DNA from: Lasioglossum baleicum
Lineage: Eukaryota; Arthropoda; Insecta; Hymenoptera; Halictidae
Length of the DNA: 64,000 nt
Reading direction: 5' to 3'
Assembly: GCF_051020765.1 (NCBI RefSeq)
Contig: NW_027469099.1
Location: forward strand, 496,001-560,000
Of the stretch, positions 1 to 9,638 are shown in pieces. Below the pieces are notes generated by a model. It did no database searches and was not told the origin of the DNA. It saw only the letters and a list, made by a program, of their open reading frames with translations. The position numbers and the translations under genes were made by a program. Every line of letters begins with the position of its first letter. Positions within the stretch are counted from its first letter, which is position 1.

Positions 1-131
1 TGTATTTATTTACTTATTATTATTTATTTATTTATTGACTTTTATTTTATCTATTTTATCTATACACGTTTTCATTTATTGATTTTATCTTTTATTTTAT
101 CGTATTTTTAAGTTTTATGCGGGTCAACCAT

Positions 132-153
132 GGGGGCGGGACGGGGGGAGGGG
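132..153 (+). other. G-quadruplex motif, one per monomer
   Basis: Four G runs of at least three (5, 3, 6 and 4 G) are separated by loops of 1, 2 and 1 nt, which fits the canonical G3+N1-7 pattern on the plus strand. The motif lies at the junction of the T-rich half and the hairpin, and its last G run is also the start of the hairpin stem. Sequence variants in other monomers (for example 1103-1124, 6875-6898, 7842-7862, 28085-28108, 37053-37076 and 58102-58123) change loop bases or run lengths but keep four runs. Folding is predicted from pattern only. Confidence 0.75.
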
Positions 154-185
154 ACAGACGCGAGCCGGAACTCGCCTCTGTCCCC
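150..185 (+). other. 15-bp inverted repeat with 6-nt loop (representative)
   Basis: The arms are 150-164 (GGGGACAGACGCGAG) and 171-185 (CTCGCCTCTGTCCCC) around loop CCGGAA, with 14 of 15 positions complementary. It recurs in every monomer. In the copies at 30031-30066 and 46689-46724 a base change makes the stem perfect. Some copies (for example 32265-32300) carry CTGTCCTC instead, which weakens the base of the stem. It could form a cruciform in DNA or a hairpin in a transcript. It follows the G-quadruplex motif directly. Confidence 0.85.
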
Positions 186-360
186 TCCTTGTCGCGTGCG
201 GAAAAAAATACAATGCAGCGGGTACGAGTATTTGCACATGTATAAAAATCGGTTGGCGCGGTAACAAAAATTCTAAATCATACAGCACAAGTTGCAGCAA
301 AGCATGCGCATAAGTTAAATTACCTGCATACCGCCGTTTCCTCAAACTGTGTGTTCATAA

Positions 361-711
361 CTGGCACTGGGAGGATCGCAGTGCCACCACTGCGAGGAGG
401 CCCAGGTCTCTGCGCGGCATACGCTGGAAGAATGTCCAGCGTGGTCGGCGCCGCGCAGAGACCTAAGGGGCGTTATTGGGATGGACCTCTCGTTGCCGGT
501 CGTGGTCGAACACATGATCGGCAGCGAGAGGTCAAGAGCAGCGTTTGCCTCCTTCTGCGAGATTGTGATAACGCAGAAGGAGGCAGCGGAGAGGGAGAGG
601 AAAGCCGACCCCCTCTCCGCCAGGAGGCTTGCATCGGTGGGGCAACCCCGACGAGTCCGACGGCCCCCTGTAAGGGGCCGCAGACGTAATGGCGGCGGTG
701 GGACTACTTAG
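361..711 (+). pseudogene. Fossil C-terminus of an R1-like non-LTR retrotransposon ORF2 (His-type copy)
   Basis: The frame opens after an in-frame TAA (358-360) and runs 116 codons to TAG (709-711). It reads a zinc knuckle, CHHC then H and C (Cys 382-384, Cys 391-393, His CAT at 418-420, Cys 433-435), followed by a tail with DLSLPVVV, IGSERSRAAFASFCE and a Glu/Arg/Lys-rich helix. From memory of the family, this C-x2-C-x8-H-x4-C knuckle plus the D-L-S-L-P and G-S-E-R words is typical of the ORF2 C-terminus in the R1 clade of insect non-LTR elements. No endonuclease or reverse transcriptase domain is present, and the upstream frame is closed, so it cannot work as a polymerase. Other copies carry frameshifts and lost zinc ligands, as expected without protein selection. 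Clade assignment is moderate because no search was possible. Confidence 0.7.
546..585 (+). other. Perfect 14-bp hairpin inside the ORF2 fossil
   Basis: The arms are TGCCTCCTTCTGCG and CGCAGAAGGAGGCA around a 12-nt loop, lying in the codons for ASFCEIVITQKEAA. Copies with TCAGCG in place of TCTGCG (for example 17894-17933 and 29466-29505) have a single mismatch. Copies with loop variants (AGCGCAG or TTACGCAG) keep the stem. It is the clearest of the nested coding/structure overlaps. Confidence 0.85.
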
Positions 712-727
712 TACTTCCACCGCCGCC
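691..727 (+). other. 11-bp hairpin around the ORF2 stop codon
   Basis: The arms are GGCGGCGGTGG and CCACCGCCGCC, and the 15-nt loop contains the TAG stop at 709-711. In many monomers the T at the loop edge is C (for example 5532 and 29632), which lengthens the pairing. A few copies disrupt it: CCGAAAAGG forms near 6507, 8431 and 21929, and GGCGTTGG with CCACGGCC near 17084 and 19014. It could have acted as a terminal structure of the parent element transcript. Confidence 0.8.
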
Positions 728-837
728 AAGGGGGGCTGGCCGTTAAGGCGCCCCCGGGGTGGGCAGCTCGCGGGGGGCGAGGTGGAGCAATAATCCCCTC
801 CCCCCTCTACAAAGATGCGACCTGCCGGTCGACCCCC

Positions 838-1079
838 CTCCTTTTATTTTATAATATTTCATTTTATTCTATATATATTTTATATTCTATATTATAAATT
901 TTATCTTTATCTTTTATTCCCCTTTATTTTGCCCCCCTTCTTATGTTTGTTGTGTTTTGTCCATTGTATTTATTTACTTATTATTATTTATTTATTTATT
1001 GACTTTTATTTTATCTATTTTATCTACACACGTTTTCATTTATTGATTTTATCTTTTATTTTATCGTATTTTAAGTTTT
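838..1079 (+). other. T-rich, G-poor half of the monomer (representative)
   Basis: About 240 bp of T-rich sequence made of TTTAT, TATAT and TTTATC words with very few G residues on the plus strand. It is interrupted by two C-rich patches (CCCC near 919 and GCCCCCC near 932) and a TGTTTGTTGTG word. Every monomer has it. Translation gives an 86-residue Phe/Ile/Leu/Tyr-rich peptide that looks like membrane segments, but this is what T-rich DNA always encodes, so I do not call a gene. Both transposons in the window inserted in this half. A role as an AT-rich nuclease or integration target, or as a replication or matrix-attachment element, is only inference. Confidence 0.8.
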
Positions 1080-4000
1080 ATGCGATTCGACCAGGGGGTG
1101 GGACGGGGGGAGGGGACAGACGCGAGCCGGAACTCGCCTCTGTCCCCTCCTTGTCGCGTGCGGAAAAAAATACAATGCAGCGTGTACGAGTATTTGCACA
1201 TGTATACAAATCGGATGGCGCGGTAACAAAAATTCTAAATTATACAGCACTAGTTGCAGCAATGCATGCGCATAAGTTAAATTACCTGCATACCGCCGTT
1301 TCCTCAAACTGTGTGGTCATAACTGGCACTGGGAGGATCGCAGTGCCACCACTGCGAGGAGGCCCAGGACTCTGCGCTGCATACGCTGGAAGAATGTCCA
1401 GCATGGTCGGCACCGCGCAGAGACCTAAGGGACGTTATTGGGATGGACCTCTCGTTGCCGGCCGTGGTCGACCACATGATCGGCAGCGAGAGGTCAAGAG
1501 CAGCGTTTGCCTCCTTCTGCGAGATTGTGATAGCGCAGAAGGAGGCAGCGGAGAGGGAGAGGAAAGCCGACCCCCTCTCTGCCAGGAGGCTAGCATCGGC
1601 GGGGCAACCCCGACGAGTGCGACGGCCCCCTGTAAGGGGCCGCAGACGTAATGGCGGCGGTGGGACTACTTAGTACTTCCACCGCCGCCAAGGGGGGCTG
1701 GCCGTTAAGGCGCCCCCGGGGTGGGGAGCTCGCGGGGGGCGACCTGGAGCAATAATCCCCTCCCCCCTCTACAAAGATGAGACCTGCCGGTCGACCCCCC
1801 TCCTTTTATTTTATAATATTTCATTTTATTCTATATATATTTTATATTCTATATTATAAATTTTATCTTTATCTTTTATTCCCCTTTATTTTGCCCCCCT
1901 TCTTATGTTTGGTGTGTTTTGTCCATTGTATTTATTTACTTATTATTATTTATTTATTTATTGACTTTTATTTTATCTATTTTATCTATACACGTTTTCA
2001 TTTATTGATTTTACCTTTTATTTTATCGTATTTTTAAGTTTTAAGCGGGTCAACCAGGGGGGCGGGACGGGGGTAGGGGACAGACGCGAGCCGGAACTCG
2101 CCTCTGTCCCCTCCTTGTCGCGTGCGGAAAAAAATACAATGCTGCGGGTACGAGTATTTGCACATGTATAAAAATCGGATGGCGCGGTAACAAAAATTCT
2201 AAATCATACAGCACAAGTTGCAGCAAAGCATGCGCATAAGTTAAATTACCTGCATACCGCCGTTTCCTCAAACTGTGTGTTCATAACTGGCACTGGGAGG
2301 ATCGCAGTGCCACCACTGCGAGGAGGCCCAGGACTCTGCGCTGCATACGCTGGAAGAATGTCCAGCGTGGTCGGCACCGCGCAGAGACCTAAGGGACGTT
2401 ATTGGGATGGACCTCTCGTTGCCGGCCGTGGTCGACCACATGATCGGCAGTGAGAGGTCAAGAGCAGCGTTTGCCTCCTTCTGCGAGATTGTGATAGCGC
2501 AGAAGGAGGCAGCGGAGAGGGAGAGGAAAGCCGACCCCCTCTCTGCCAGGAGGCTAGCATCGGCGGGGCAACCCCGACGAGTGCGACGGCCCCCTGTAAG
2601 GGGCCGCAGACGTAATGGCGGCGGTGGGACTACTTAGTACTTCCACCGCCGCCAAGGGGGGCTGGCCGTTAAGGCGCCCCCGGGGTGGGCAGCTCGCGGG
2701 GGGCGATCTGGAGCAATAATCCCCTCCCCCCTCTACAAAGATGAGACCTGCCGGTCGACCCCCCTCCTTTTATTTTATAATTTTTCATTTTATTCTATAT
2801 ATATTTTATATTCTATATTATAAATTTTATCTTTATCTTTTATTCCCCTTTATTTTGCCCCCCTTCTTATGTTTGTTGTGTTTTGTCCATTGTATTTATT
2901 TACTTATTATTATTTATTTATTTATTGACTTTTATTTTATCTATTTTATCTATACACGTTTTCATTTATTGATTTTATCTTTTATTTTATCGTATTTTTA
3001 AGTTTTATGCGGGTCAACCATGGGGGCGGGACGGGGGGAGGGGACAGACGCGAGCCGGAACTCGCCTCTGTCCCCTCCTTGTCGCGTGCGGAAAAAAATA
3101 CAATGCAGCGGGTACGAGTATTTGCACATGTATAAAAATCGGTTGGCGCGGTAACAAAAATTCTAAATCATACAGCACAAGTTGCAGCAAAGCATGCGCA
3201 TAAGTTAAATTACCTGCATACCGCCGTTTCCTCAAACTGTGTGTTCATAACTGGCACTGGGAGGATCGCAGTGCCACCACTGCGAGGAGGCCCAGGTCTC
3301 TGCGCGGCATACGCTGGAAGAATGTCCAGCGTGGTCGGCGCCGCGCAGAGACCTAAGGGGCGTTATTGGGATGGACCTCTCGTTGCCGGTCGTGGTCGAA
3401 CACATGATCGGCAGCGAGAGGTCAAGAGCAGCGTTTGCCTCCTTCTGCGAGATTGTGATAACGCAGAAGGAGGCAGCGGAGAGGGAGAGGAAAGCCGACC
3501 CCCTCTCCGCCAGGAGGCTTGCATCGGTGGGGCAACCCCGACGAGTCCGACGGCCCCCCGTAAGGGGCCGCAGACGTAATGGCGGCGGTGGGACTACTTA
3601 GTACTTCCACCGCCGCCAAGGGGGGCTGGCCGTTAAGGCGCCCCCGGGGTGGGCAGCTCGCGGGGGGCGAGGTGGAGCAATAATCCCCTCCCCCCTCTAC
3701 AAAGATGCGACCTGCCGGTCGACCCCCCTCCTTTTATTTTATAATATTTCATTTTATTCTATATATATTTTATATTCTATATTATAAATTTTATCTTTAT
3801 CTTTTATTCCCCTTTATTTTGCCCCCCTTCTTATGTTTGTTGTGTTTTGTCCATTGTATTTATTTACTTATTATTATTTATTTATTTATTGACTTTTATT
3901 TTATCTATTTTATCTACACACGTTTTCATTTATTGATTTTATCTTTTATTTTATCGTATTTTAAGTTTTATGCGATTCGACCAGGGGGTGGGACGGGGGG

Positions 4001-5469
4001 AGGGGACAGACGCGAGCCGGAACTCGCCTCTGTCCCCTCCTTGTCGCGTGCGGAAAAAAATACAATGCAGCGTGTACGAGTATTTGCACATGTATACAAA
4101 TCGGATGGCGCGGTAACAAAAATTCTAAATTATACAGCACTAGTTGCAGCAATGCATGCGCATAAGTTAAATTACCTGCATACCGCCGTTTCCTCAAACT
4201 GTGTGGTCATAACTGGCACTGGGAGGATCGCAGTGCCACCACTGCGAGGAGGCCCAGGACTCTGCGCTGCATACGCTGGAAGAATGTCCAGCGTGGTCGG
4301 CACCGCGCAGAGACATAAGGGACGTTATTGGGATGGACCTCTCGTTGCTGGTCGTGGTCGACCACATGATTGGCAGCGAGAGGTCAAGAGCAGCGTTTGC
4401 CTCCTTCTGCGAGATTGTGATAGCGCAGAAGGAGGCAGCGGAGAGGGATAGGAAAGCCGACCCCCTCTCCGCCAGGAGGCTAGCATCGGCGGGGCAACCC
4501 CGACGAGTGCGACGGCCCCCTGTAAGGGGCCGCAGACGTAATAGCGGCGGTGGGACTACTTAGTACTTCCACCGCCGCCAAGGGGGGCTGGCCGTTAAGG
4601 CGCCCCCGGGGTGGGCAGGTCGCGGGGGGCGACCTGGAGCAATAATCCCCTCTCCCCTCTACAAAGATGAGACCTGCCGGTCGACCAACCTCCTTTTATT
4701 TTATAATATTTCATTTTATTCTATATATATTTTATATTCTATATTATAAATTTTATCTTTATCTTTTATTCCCCTTTATTTTGCCCCCCTTCTTATGTTT
4801 GTTGTGTTTTGTCCATTGTATTTATTTACTTATTATTATTTATTTATTTATTGACTTTTATTTTATCTATTTTATCTATACACTTTTTCATTTATTGATT
4901 TTACCTTTTATTTTATCGTATTTTTAAGTTTTATGCGGGTCAACCATGGGGGCGGGACGGGGGGAGGGGACAGACGCGAGCCGGAACTCGCCTCTGTCCC
5001 CTCCTTGTCGAGTGCGGAAAAAAATACAATGCAGCCTGTACGAGTATTTGCACATGTATAAAAATCGGATGGCGCGGTAACAAAAATTCTAAATCATACA
5101 GCACAAGTTGCAGCAATGCATGCGCATAAGTTAAATTACCTGCATACCGCCGTTTCCTCAAACTGTGTGTTCATAACTGGCACTGGGAGGATCGCAGTGC
5201 CACCACTGCGAGGAGGCCCAGGTCTCTGCGCGGCATACGCTGAAAGAATGTCCAGCGTGGTCGGCGCCGCGCAGAGACCTAAGGGGCGTTATTGGGAGGG
5301 ACCTCTCGTTGCCGGTCGTGGTCGAACACATGATCAGCAGCGAGAGGTCAAGAGCAGCGTTTGCCTCCTTCTGCGAGATTGTGATAACGCAGAAGGAGGC
5401 AGCGGAGAGGGAGAGGGAAGCCGACCCCCCCTACGCCAGGAGGCTAACATCGGCGGGGCAACCCCGACG

Positions 5470-8285
5470 AGGCCGAAGGCCCCCTGTAAGGGGCCGCAGA
5501 CGTAATGGCGGCGGTGGGACTACTTAGTACTCCCACCGCCGCCAAGGGGGGCTGGCCGTTAAGGCGCCCCCGGGGAGGGCAGGTCGCGGGGGGCGAGGTG
5601 GAGCAATAATCCCCTCCCCCCCTCTACAAAGATGCGACCTGCCGGTCGACCCCCCTCCTTTTATTTTATAATATTTCATTTTATTCTATATATATTTTAT
5701 ATTCTATATTATAAATTTTATCTTTATCTTTTATGCCCCTTTATTTTGCCCCCCTTCTTATGTTTGTTGTGTTTTGTCCATTGTATTTATTTACTTATTA
5801 TTATTTATTTATTTATTGACTTTTATTTTATCTATTTTATCTATACACGTTTTCATTTATTGATTTTACCTTTTATTTTATCGTATTTTTAAGTTTTATG
5901 CGGGTCAACCATGGGGGCGGGATGGGGGGAGGGGACAGACGCGAGCCGGAACTCGCCTCTGTCCCCTCCTTGTCGCGTGCGGAAAAAAATACAATGCAGC
6001 GTGTACGAGTATTTGCACATGTATACAAATCGGATGGCGTGGTAACAAAAATTCTAAATTATACAGCACTAGTTGCAGCAATGCATGCGCATAAGTTAAA
6101 TTACCTGCATACCGCCGTTTCCTCATACTGTGTGTTCATAACTGGCACTGGGAGGATCGCAGTGCCACCACTGCGAGGAGGCCCAGGACTCTGCGCGGCA
6201 GACGCTGGAAGAATGTCCAGTGTGGTCGGCGCCGCGCAGAGACCTAAGGGGCGTTATTGGGATGGACCTCTCGTTGCCGGTCGTGGTCGAACACATGATC
6301 GGCAGCGAGAGGTCAAGAGCAGCGTTTGCCTCCTTCTGCGAGATTGTGATAACGCAGAAGGAGGCAGCGGAGAGGGAGAGGAAAGCCGACCCCCTCTCCG
6401 CCAGGAGGCTAGCATCGGCGGGGCAACCCCGACGAGGCCGACGGCCCCCTGTAAGGGGCCGCATACGTAATGGCGGCGGTGGGACTACTTAGTACTTCCA
6501 CCGCCGAAAAGGGGGGCTGGCCGTTAAGGCGCCCCCGGGGTGGGCAGGTCGCGGGGGGCGAGGTGGAGCAATAATCCCCTCCCCCCCTCTACAAAGATGC
6601 GACCTGCCGGACGACCCCCCTCCTTTTATTTTATAATATTTCATTTCATTCTCTATATATTTTATATTCTATATTATAAATTTTATCTTTATCTTTTATT
6701 CCCCTTTATTTTGCCCCCTTCTTATGTTTGTTGTGTTTTGTCCATTGTATTTATTTACTTATTATTATTTATTTATTTATTGACTTTTATTTTATCTATT
6801 TTATCTATACACGTTTTCATTTATTGATTTTATCTTTTATTTTATCGTATTTTAAGTTTTATGCGATTCGACCAGGGGGGTTGGGACGGGGGGAGGGGAC
6901 AGACGCGAGCCGGAACTCGCCTCTGTCCCCTCCTTGTCGCGTGCGGAAAAAAATACAATGCAGCGTGTACGAGTATTTGCAGATGTATACAAATCGGATG
7001 GCGCGGTAACAAAAATTCTAAATTATACAGCACTAGTTGCAGCAATGCATGCGCATAAGTTAAATTACCTGCATACCGCCGTTTCCTCATACTGTGTGTT
7101 CATAACTGGCACTGGGAGGATCGCAGTGCCACCACTGCGAGGAGGCCCAGGACTCTGCGCGGCAGACGCTGGAAGAATGTCCAGTGTGGTCGGCGCCGAG
7201 CAGAGACCTAAGGGGCGTTATTGGGATGGACGTCTCGTTGCCGGTCGTGGTCGACCACATGATCGGCAGCGAGAGGTCAAGAGCAGCGTTTGCCTCCTTC
7301 TGCGAGATTGTGATAACGCAGAAGGAGGCAGCGGAGAGGGAGAGGAAAGCCGACCCCCTCTCCGCCAGGAGGCTAGCATCGGCGTGGCAACCCCGACGAG
7401 TCCGACGGCCCCCTGTAAGGGGCCGCAGACGTAATGGCGGCGGTGGGACTACTTAGTACTTCCACCGCCGCCAAGGGGGGCTGGCCGTTAAGGCGCCCCC
7501 GGGGTGGGCAGCTCGCGGGGGGCGAGTTGGAGCAATAATCCCCTCCCCCCTCTACAAAGATGCGACCTGCCGGTCGACCCCCCTCCTTTTATTTTATAAT
7601 ATTTCATTTTATTCTATATATATTTTATATTCTATATTATAAATTTTATCTTTATCTTTTATTCCCCTTTATTTTGCCCCCCTTCTTATGTTTGTTGTGT
7701 TTTGTCCATTGTATTTATTTACTTATTATTATTTATTTATTTATTGACTTTTATTTTATCTATTTTATCTATACACGTTTTCATTTATTGATTTTACCTT
7801 TTATTTTATCGTATTTTTAAGTTTTAAGCGGGTCAACCAGGGTGGCGGGACGGGGGTAGGGGACAGAAGCGAGCCGGAACTCGCCTCTGTCCCCTCCTTG
7901 TCGCGTGCGGAAAAAAATACAATGCAGTGTGTACGAGTATTTGCACATGTATAAAAATCGGATGGCGCGGTAACAAAAATCCTAAATTATACAGCACAAG
8001 TTGCAGCAATGCATGCGCATAAGTTAAATTACCTGCATACCGCCGTTTCCTCAAACTGTGTGTTCATAACTGGCACTGGGAGGATCGCAGTGCCACCACT
8101 GCGAGGAGGCCCAGGACTCTGCGCGGCAGACGCTGGAAGAATGTCCAGCGTGGTCGGCGCCGCGCAGAGACCTAAGGGGCGTTATTGGGATGGACCTCTC
8201 GTTGCCGGTCGTGGTCGAACACATGATCGGCAGCGAGAGGTCAAGAGCAGCGTTTGCCTCCTTCTGCGAGATTGTGATAACGCAG
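5470..8285 (+). repeat. Multi-monomer block duplicated about 15.4-16.4 kb away
   Basis: The run from about 5470 to 7280 matches about 20894-22704 with offset 15424. It shares TTATGCCCC in the T-rich tract, CCGAAAAGG at the stop hairpin and GATTCGACCAGG. From about 7180 to 8285 the match continues at about 23568-24673 with offset 16388. The offset change of one monomer shows a later monomer gain or loss between the two homologous stretches. Boundaries were placed by eye and are approximate. Confidence 0.7.
7106..7456 (+). pseudogene. Fossil ORF2 C-terminus, Gln-type copy
   Basis: This is the same fossil as at 361-711, with the frame opening after TAA at 7103-7105. Here the zinc-ligand His codon is CAG (Gln) instead of CAT, so the knuckle reads C-x2-C-x8-Q-x4-C and cannot bind zinc normally. 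Many monomers share this form, for example those with stops at 6492, 8420, 18056, 19986, 21916, 23844, 27701, 30592, 35705, 45340, 47250 and 59646. It alternates along the array with the His form. Other ligands are kept. It is interpreted as a decayed allele spread by array turnover. Confidence 0.65.
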
Positions 8286-9638
8286 AAGGTGGCAGTGGAG
8301 AGGGAGAGGAAAGCCGACCCCCTCTCCGCCAGGAGGCTAGCATCGGCGGGGCAACCCCGACGAGGCCGACGGCCCCCTGTAAGGGGCCGCAGACGTAATG
8401 GCGGCGGTGGGACTACTTAGTACTTCCACCGCCGAAAAGGGGGGCTGGCCGTTAAGGCGCCCCCGGGGTGGGCAGGTCGCGGGGGGCGAGGTGGAGCAAT
8501 AATCCCCTCCCCCCCTCTACAAAGATGCGACCTGCCGGACGACCCCCCTCCTTTTATTTTATAATATTTCATTTCATTCTCTATATATTTTATATTCTAT
8601 ATTATAAATTTTATCTTTATCTTTTATTCCCCTTTATTTTGCCCCCCTTCTTATGTTTGTTGTGTTTTGTCCATTGTATTTATTTACTTATTATTATTTA
8701 TTTATTTATTGACTTTTATTTTATCTATTTTATCTATACACGTTTTCATTTATTGATTTTACCTTTTATTTTATCGTATTTTTAAGTTTTAAGCGGGTCA
8801 ACCAGGGGGGCGGGACGGGGGTAGGGGACAGACGCGAGCCGGAACTCGCCTCTGTCCCCTCCTTGTCGCGTGCGGAAAAAAATACAATGCTGCGGGTACG
8901 AGTATTTGCACATGTATAAAAATCGGATGGCGCGGTAACAAAAATTCTAAATCATACAGCACAAGTTGCAGCAAAGCATGCGCATAAGTTAAATTACCTG
9001 CATACCGCCGTTTCCTCAAACTGTGTGTTCATAACTGGCACTGGGAGGATCGCAGTGCCACCACTGCGAGGAGGCCCAGGACTCTGCGCTGCATACGCTG
9101 GAAGAATGTCCAGCGTGGTCGGCACCGCGCAGAGACCTAAGGGACGTTATTGGGATGGACCTCTCGTTGCCGGCCGTGGTCGACCACATGATCGGCAGTG
9201 AGAGGTCAAGAGCAGCGTTTGCCTCCTTCTGCGAGATTGTGATAGCGCAGAAGGAGGCAGTGGAGAGGGAGAGGAAAGCCGACCCCCTCTCTGCCAGGAG
9301 GCTAGCATCGGCGGGGCAACCCCGACGAGGCCGACGGCCCCCTGTAAGGGGCCGCAGACGTAATGGCGGCGGTGGGACTACTTAGTACTTCCACCGCCGC
9401 CAAGGGGGGCTGGCCGTTAAGGCGCCCCCGGGGTGGGCAGCTCGCGGGGGGCGATCTGGAGCAATAATCCCCTCCCCCCTCTACAAAGATGAGACCTGCC
9501 GGTCGACCCCCCTCCTTTTATTTTATAATTTTTCATTTTATTCTATATATATTTTATATTCTATATTATAAATTTTATCTTTATCTTTTATTCCCCTTTA
9601 TTTTGCCCCCCTTCTTATGTTTGTTGTGTTTTGTCCAT

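Larger units (their letters stand above)
378..727 (+). other. Chain of inverted repeats overlapping the ORF2 fossil (representative)
   Basis: Consecutive stems seen by direct complementarity are as follows. (1) 378-383/388-393, 6 bp. (2) 405-418/450-463, 14 bp perfect, enclosing 422-428/435-441, 7 bp. (3) 484-498/519-533, 14 of 15 with one G-T. (4) 546-559/572-585, 14 bp perfect, 12-nt loop. (5) 586-595/611-620, 10 bp perfect. (6) 639-642/646-649, 4 bp. (7) 661-667/674-680, 7 bp. (8) 691-701/717-727, 11 bp perfect, with the TAG stop codon in its loop. Together they cover most of about 350 bp that also encoded protein. Stems of 14 bp at such short spacing are not expected by chance. The likely reading is a structured 3' region of the parent element's RNA. 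Non-LTR reverse transcriptases such as R2 recognise structured 3' RNA, but that role is inferred here. Confidence 0.8.
1..964 (+). repeat. Representative satellite monomer
   Basis: Position 965 restarts the sequence seen at position 1, so this monomer is 964 bp. In order it holds the end of the T-rich tract (to about 116), a G-quadruplex motif (132-153), and a 15-bp hairpin (150-185). A region without recognised content follows (186-357), then the ORF2 C-terminal fossil (361-711) laid over a chain of hairpins. A GC-rich tail follows (712-837), and the next T-rich tract starts at 838. The 186-357 stretch includes an A run and the ATGCAGCG/GCATGCGC words found in nearly all copies. I recognise nothing functional in it. 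Confidence 0.9.
1..4300 (+). repeat. Higher-order repeat: 2890-bp trimer, first block
   Basis: Positions 1-1410 match 2891-4300 almost base for base (for example C/T at 669 against 3559), so three monomers form a 2890-bp unit. The match breaks at about 4301, where the copy switches to the variant set also found at 15.85-17.0 kb (ACATAAGG, GATAGG). The whole block recurs at 9639 onward with offset 9638, dropping to 9637 after a 1-bp C deletion near 12230. Confidence 0.85.

Noticed and set aside
124..345. Minus-strand frame of 73 codons present in nearly every monomer
   Set aside because: It is antisense to the hairpin region with no recognisable domain. It is kept only because the repeats are similar, and some copies shift it by indels in the A run.
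815..1651. Open frame of 278 codons on the plus strand (also at 10453 and 13342, and a 297-codon version at 61677)
   Set aside because: It runs through the T-rich tract, hairpins and the ORF2 fossil in the wrong frame, and adjacent monomers break it by 1-bp differences. Its length comes from repeat conservation and base composition, not coding.
1777..2037. 86-residue Phe/Ile/Leu/Tyr-rich peptide resembling a membrane protein
   Set aside because: This is the translation of the T-rich tract. Such DNA always yields hydrophobic peptides, and there is no other sign of a gene.
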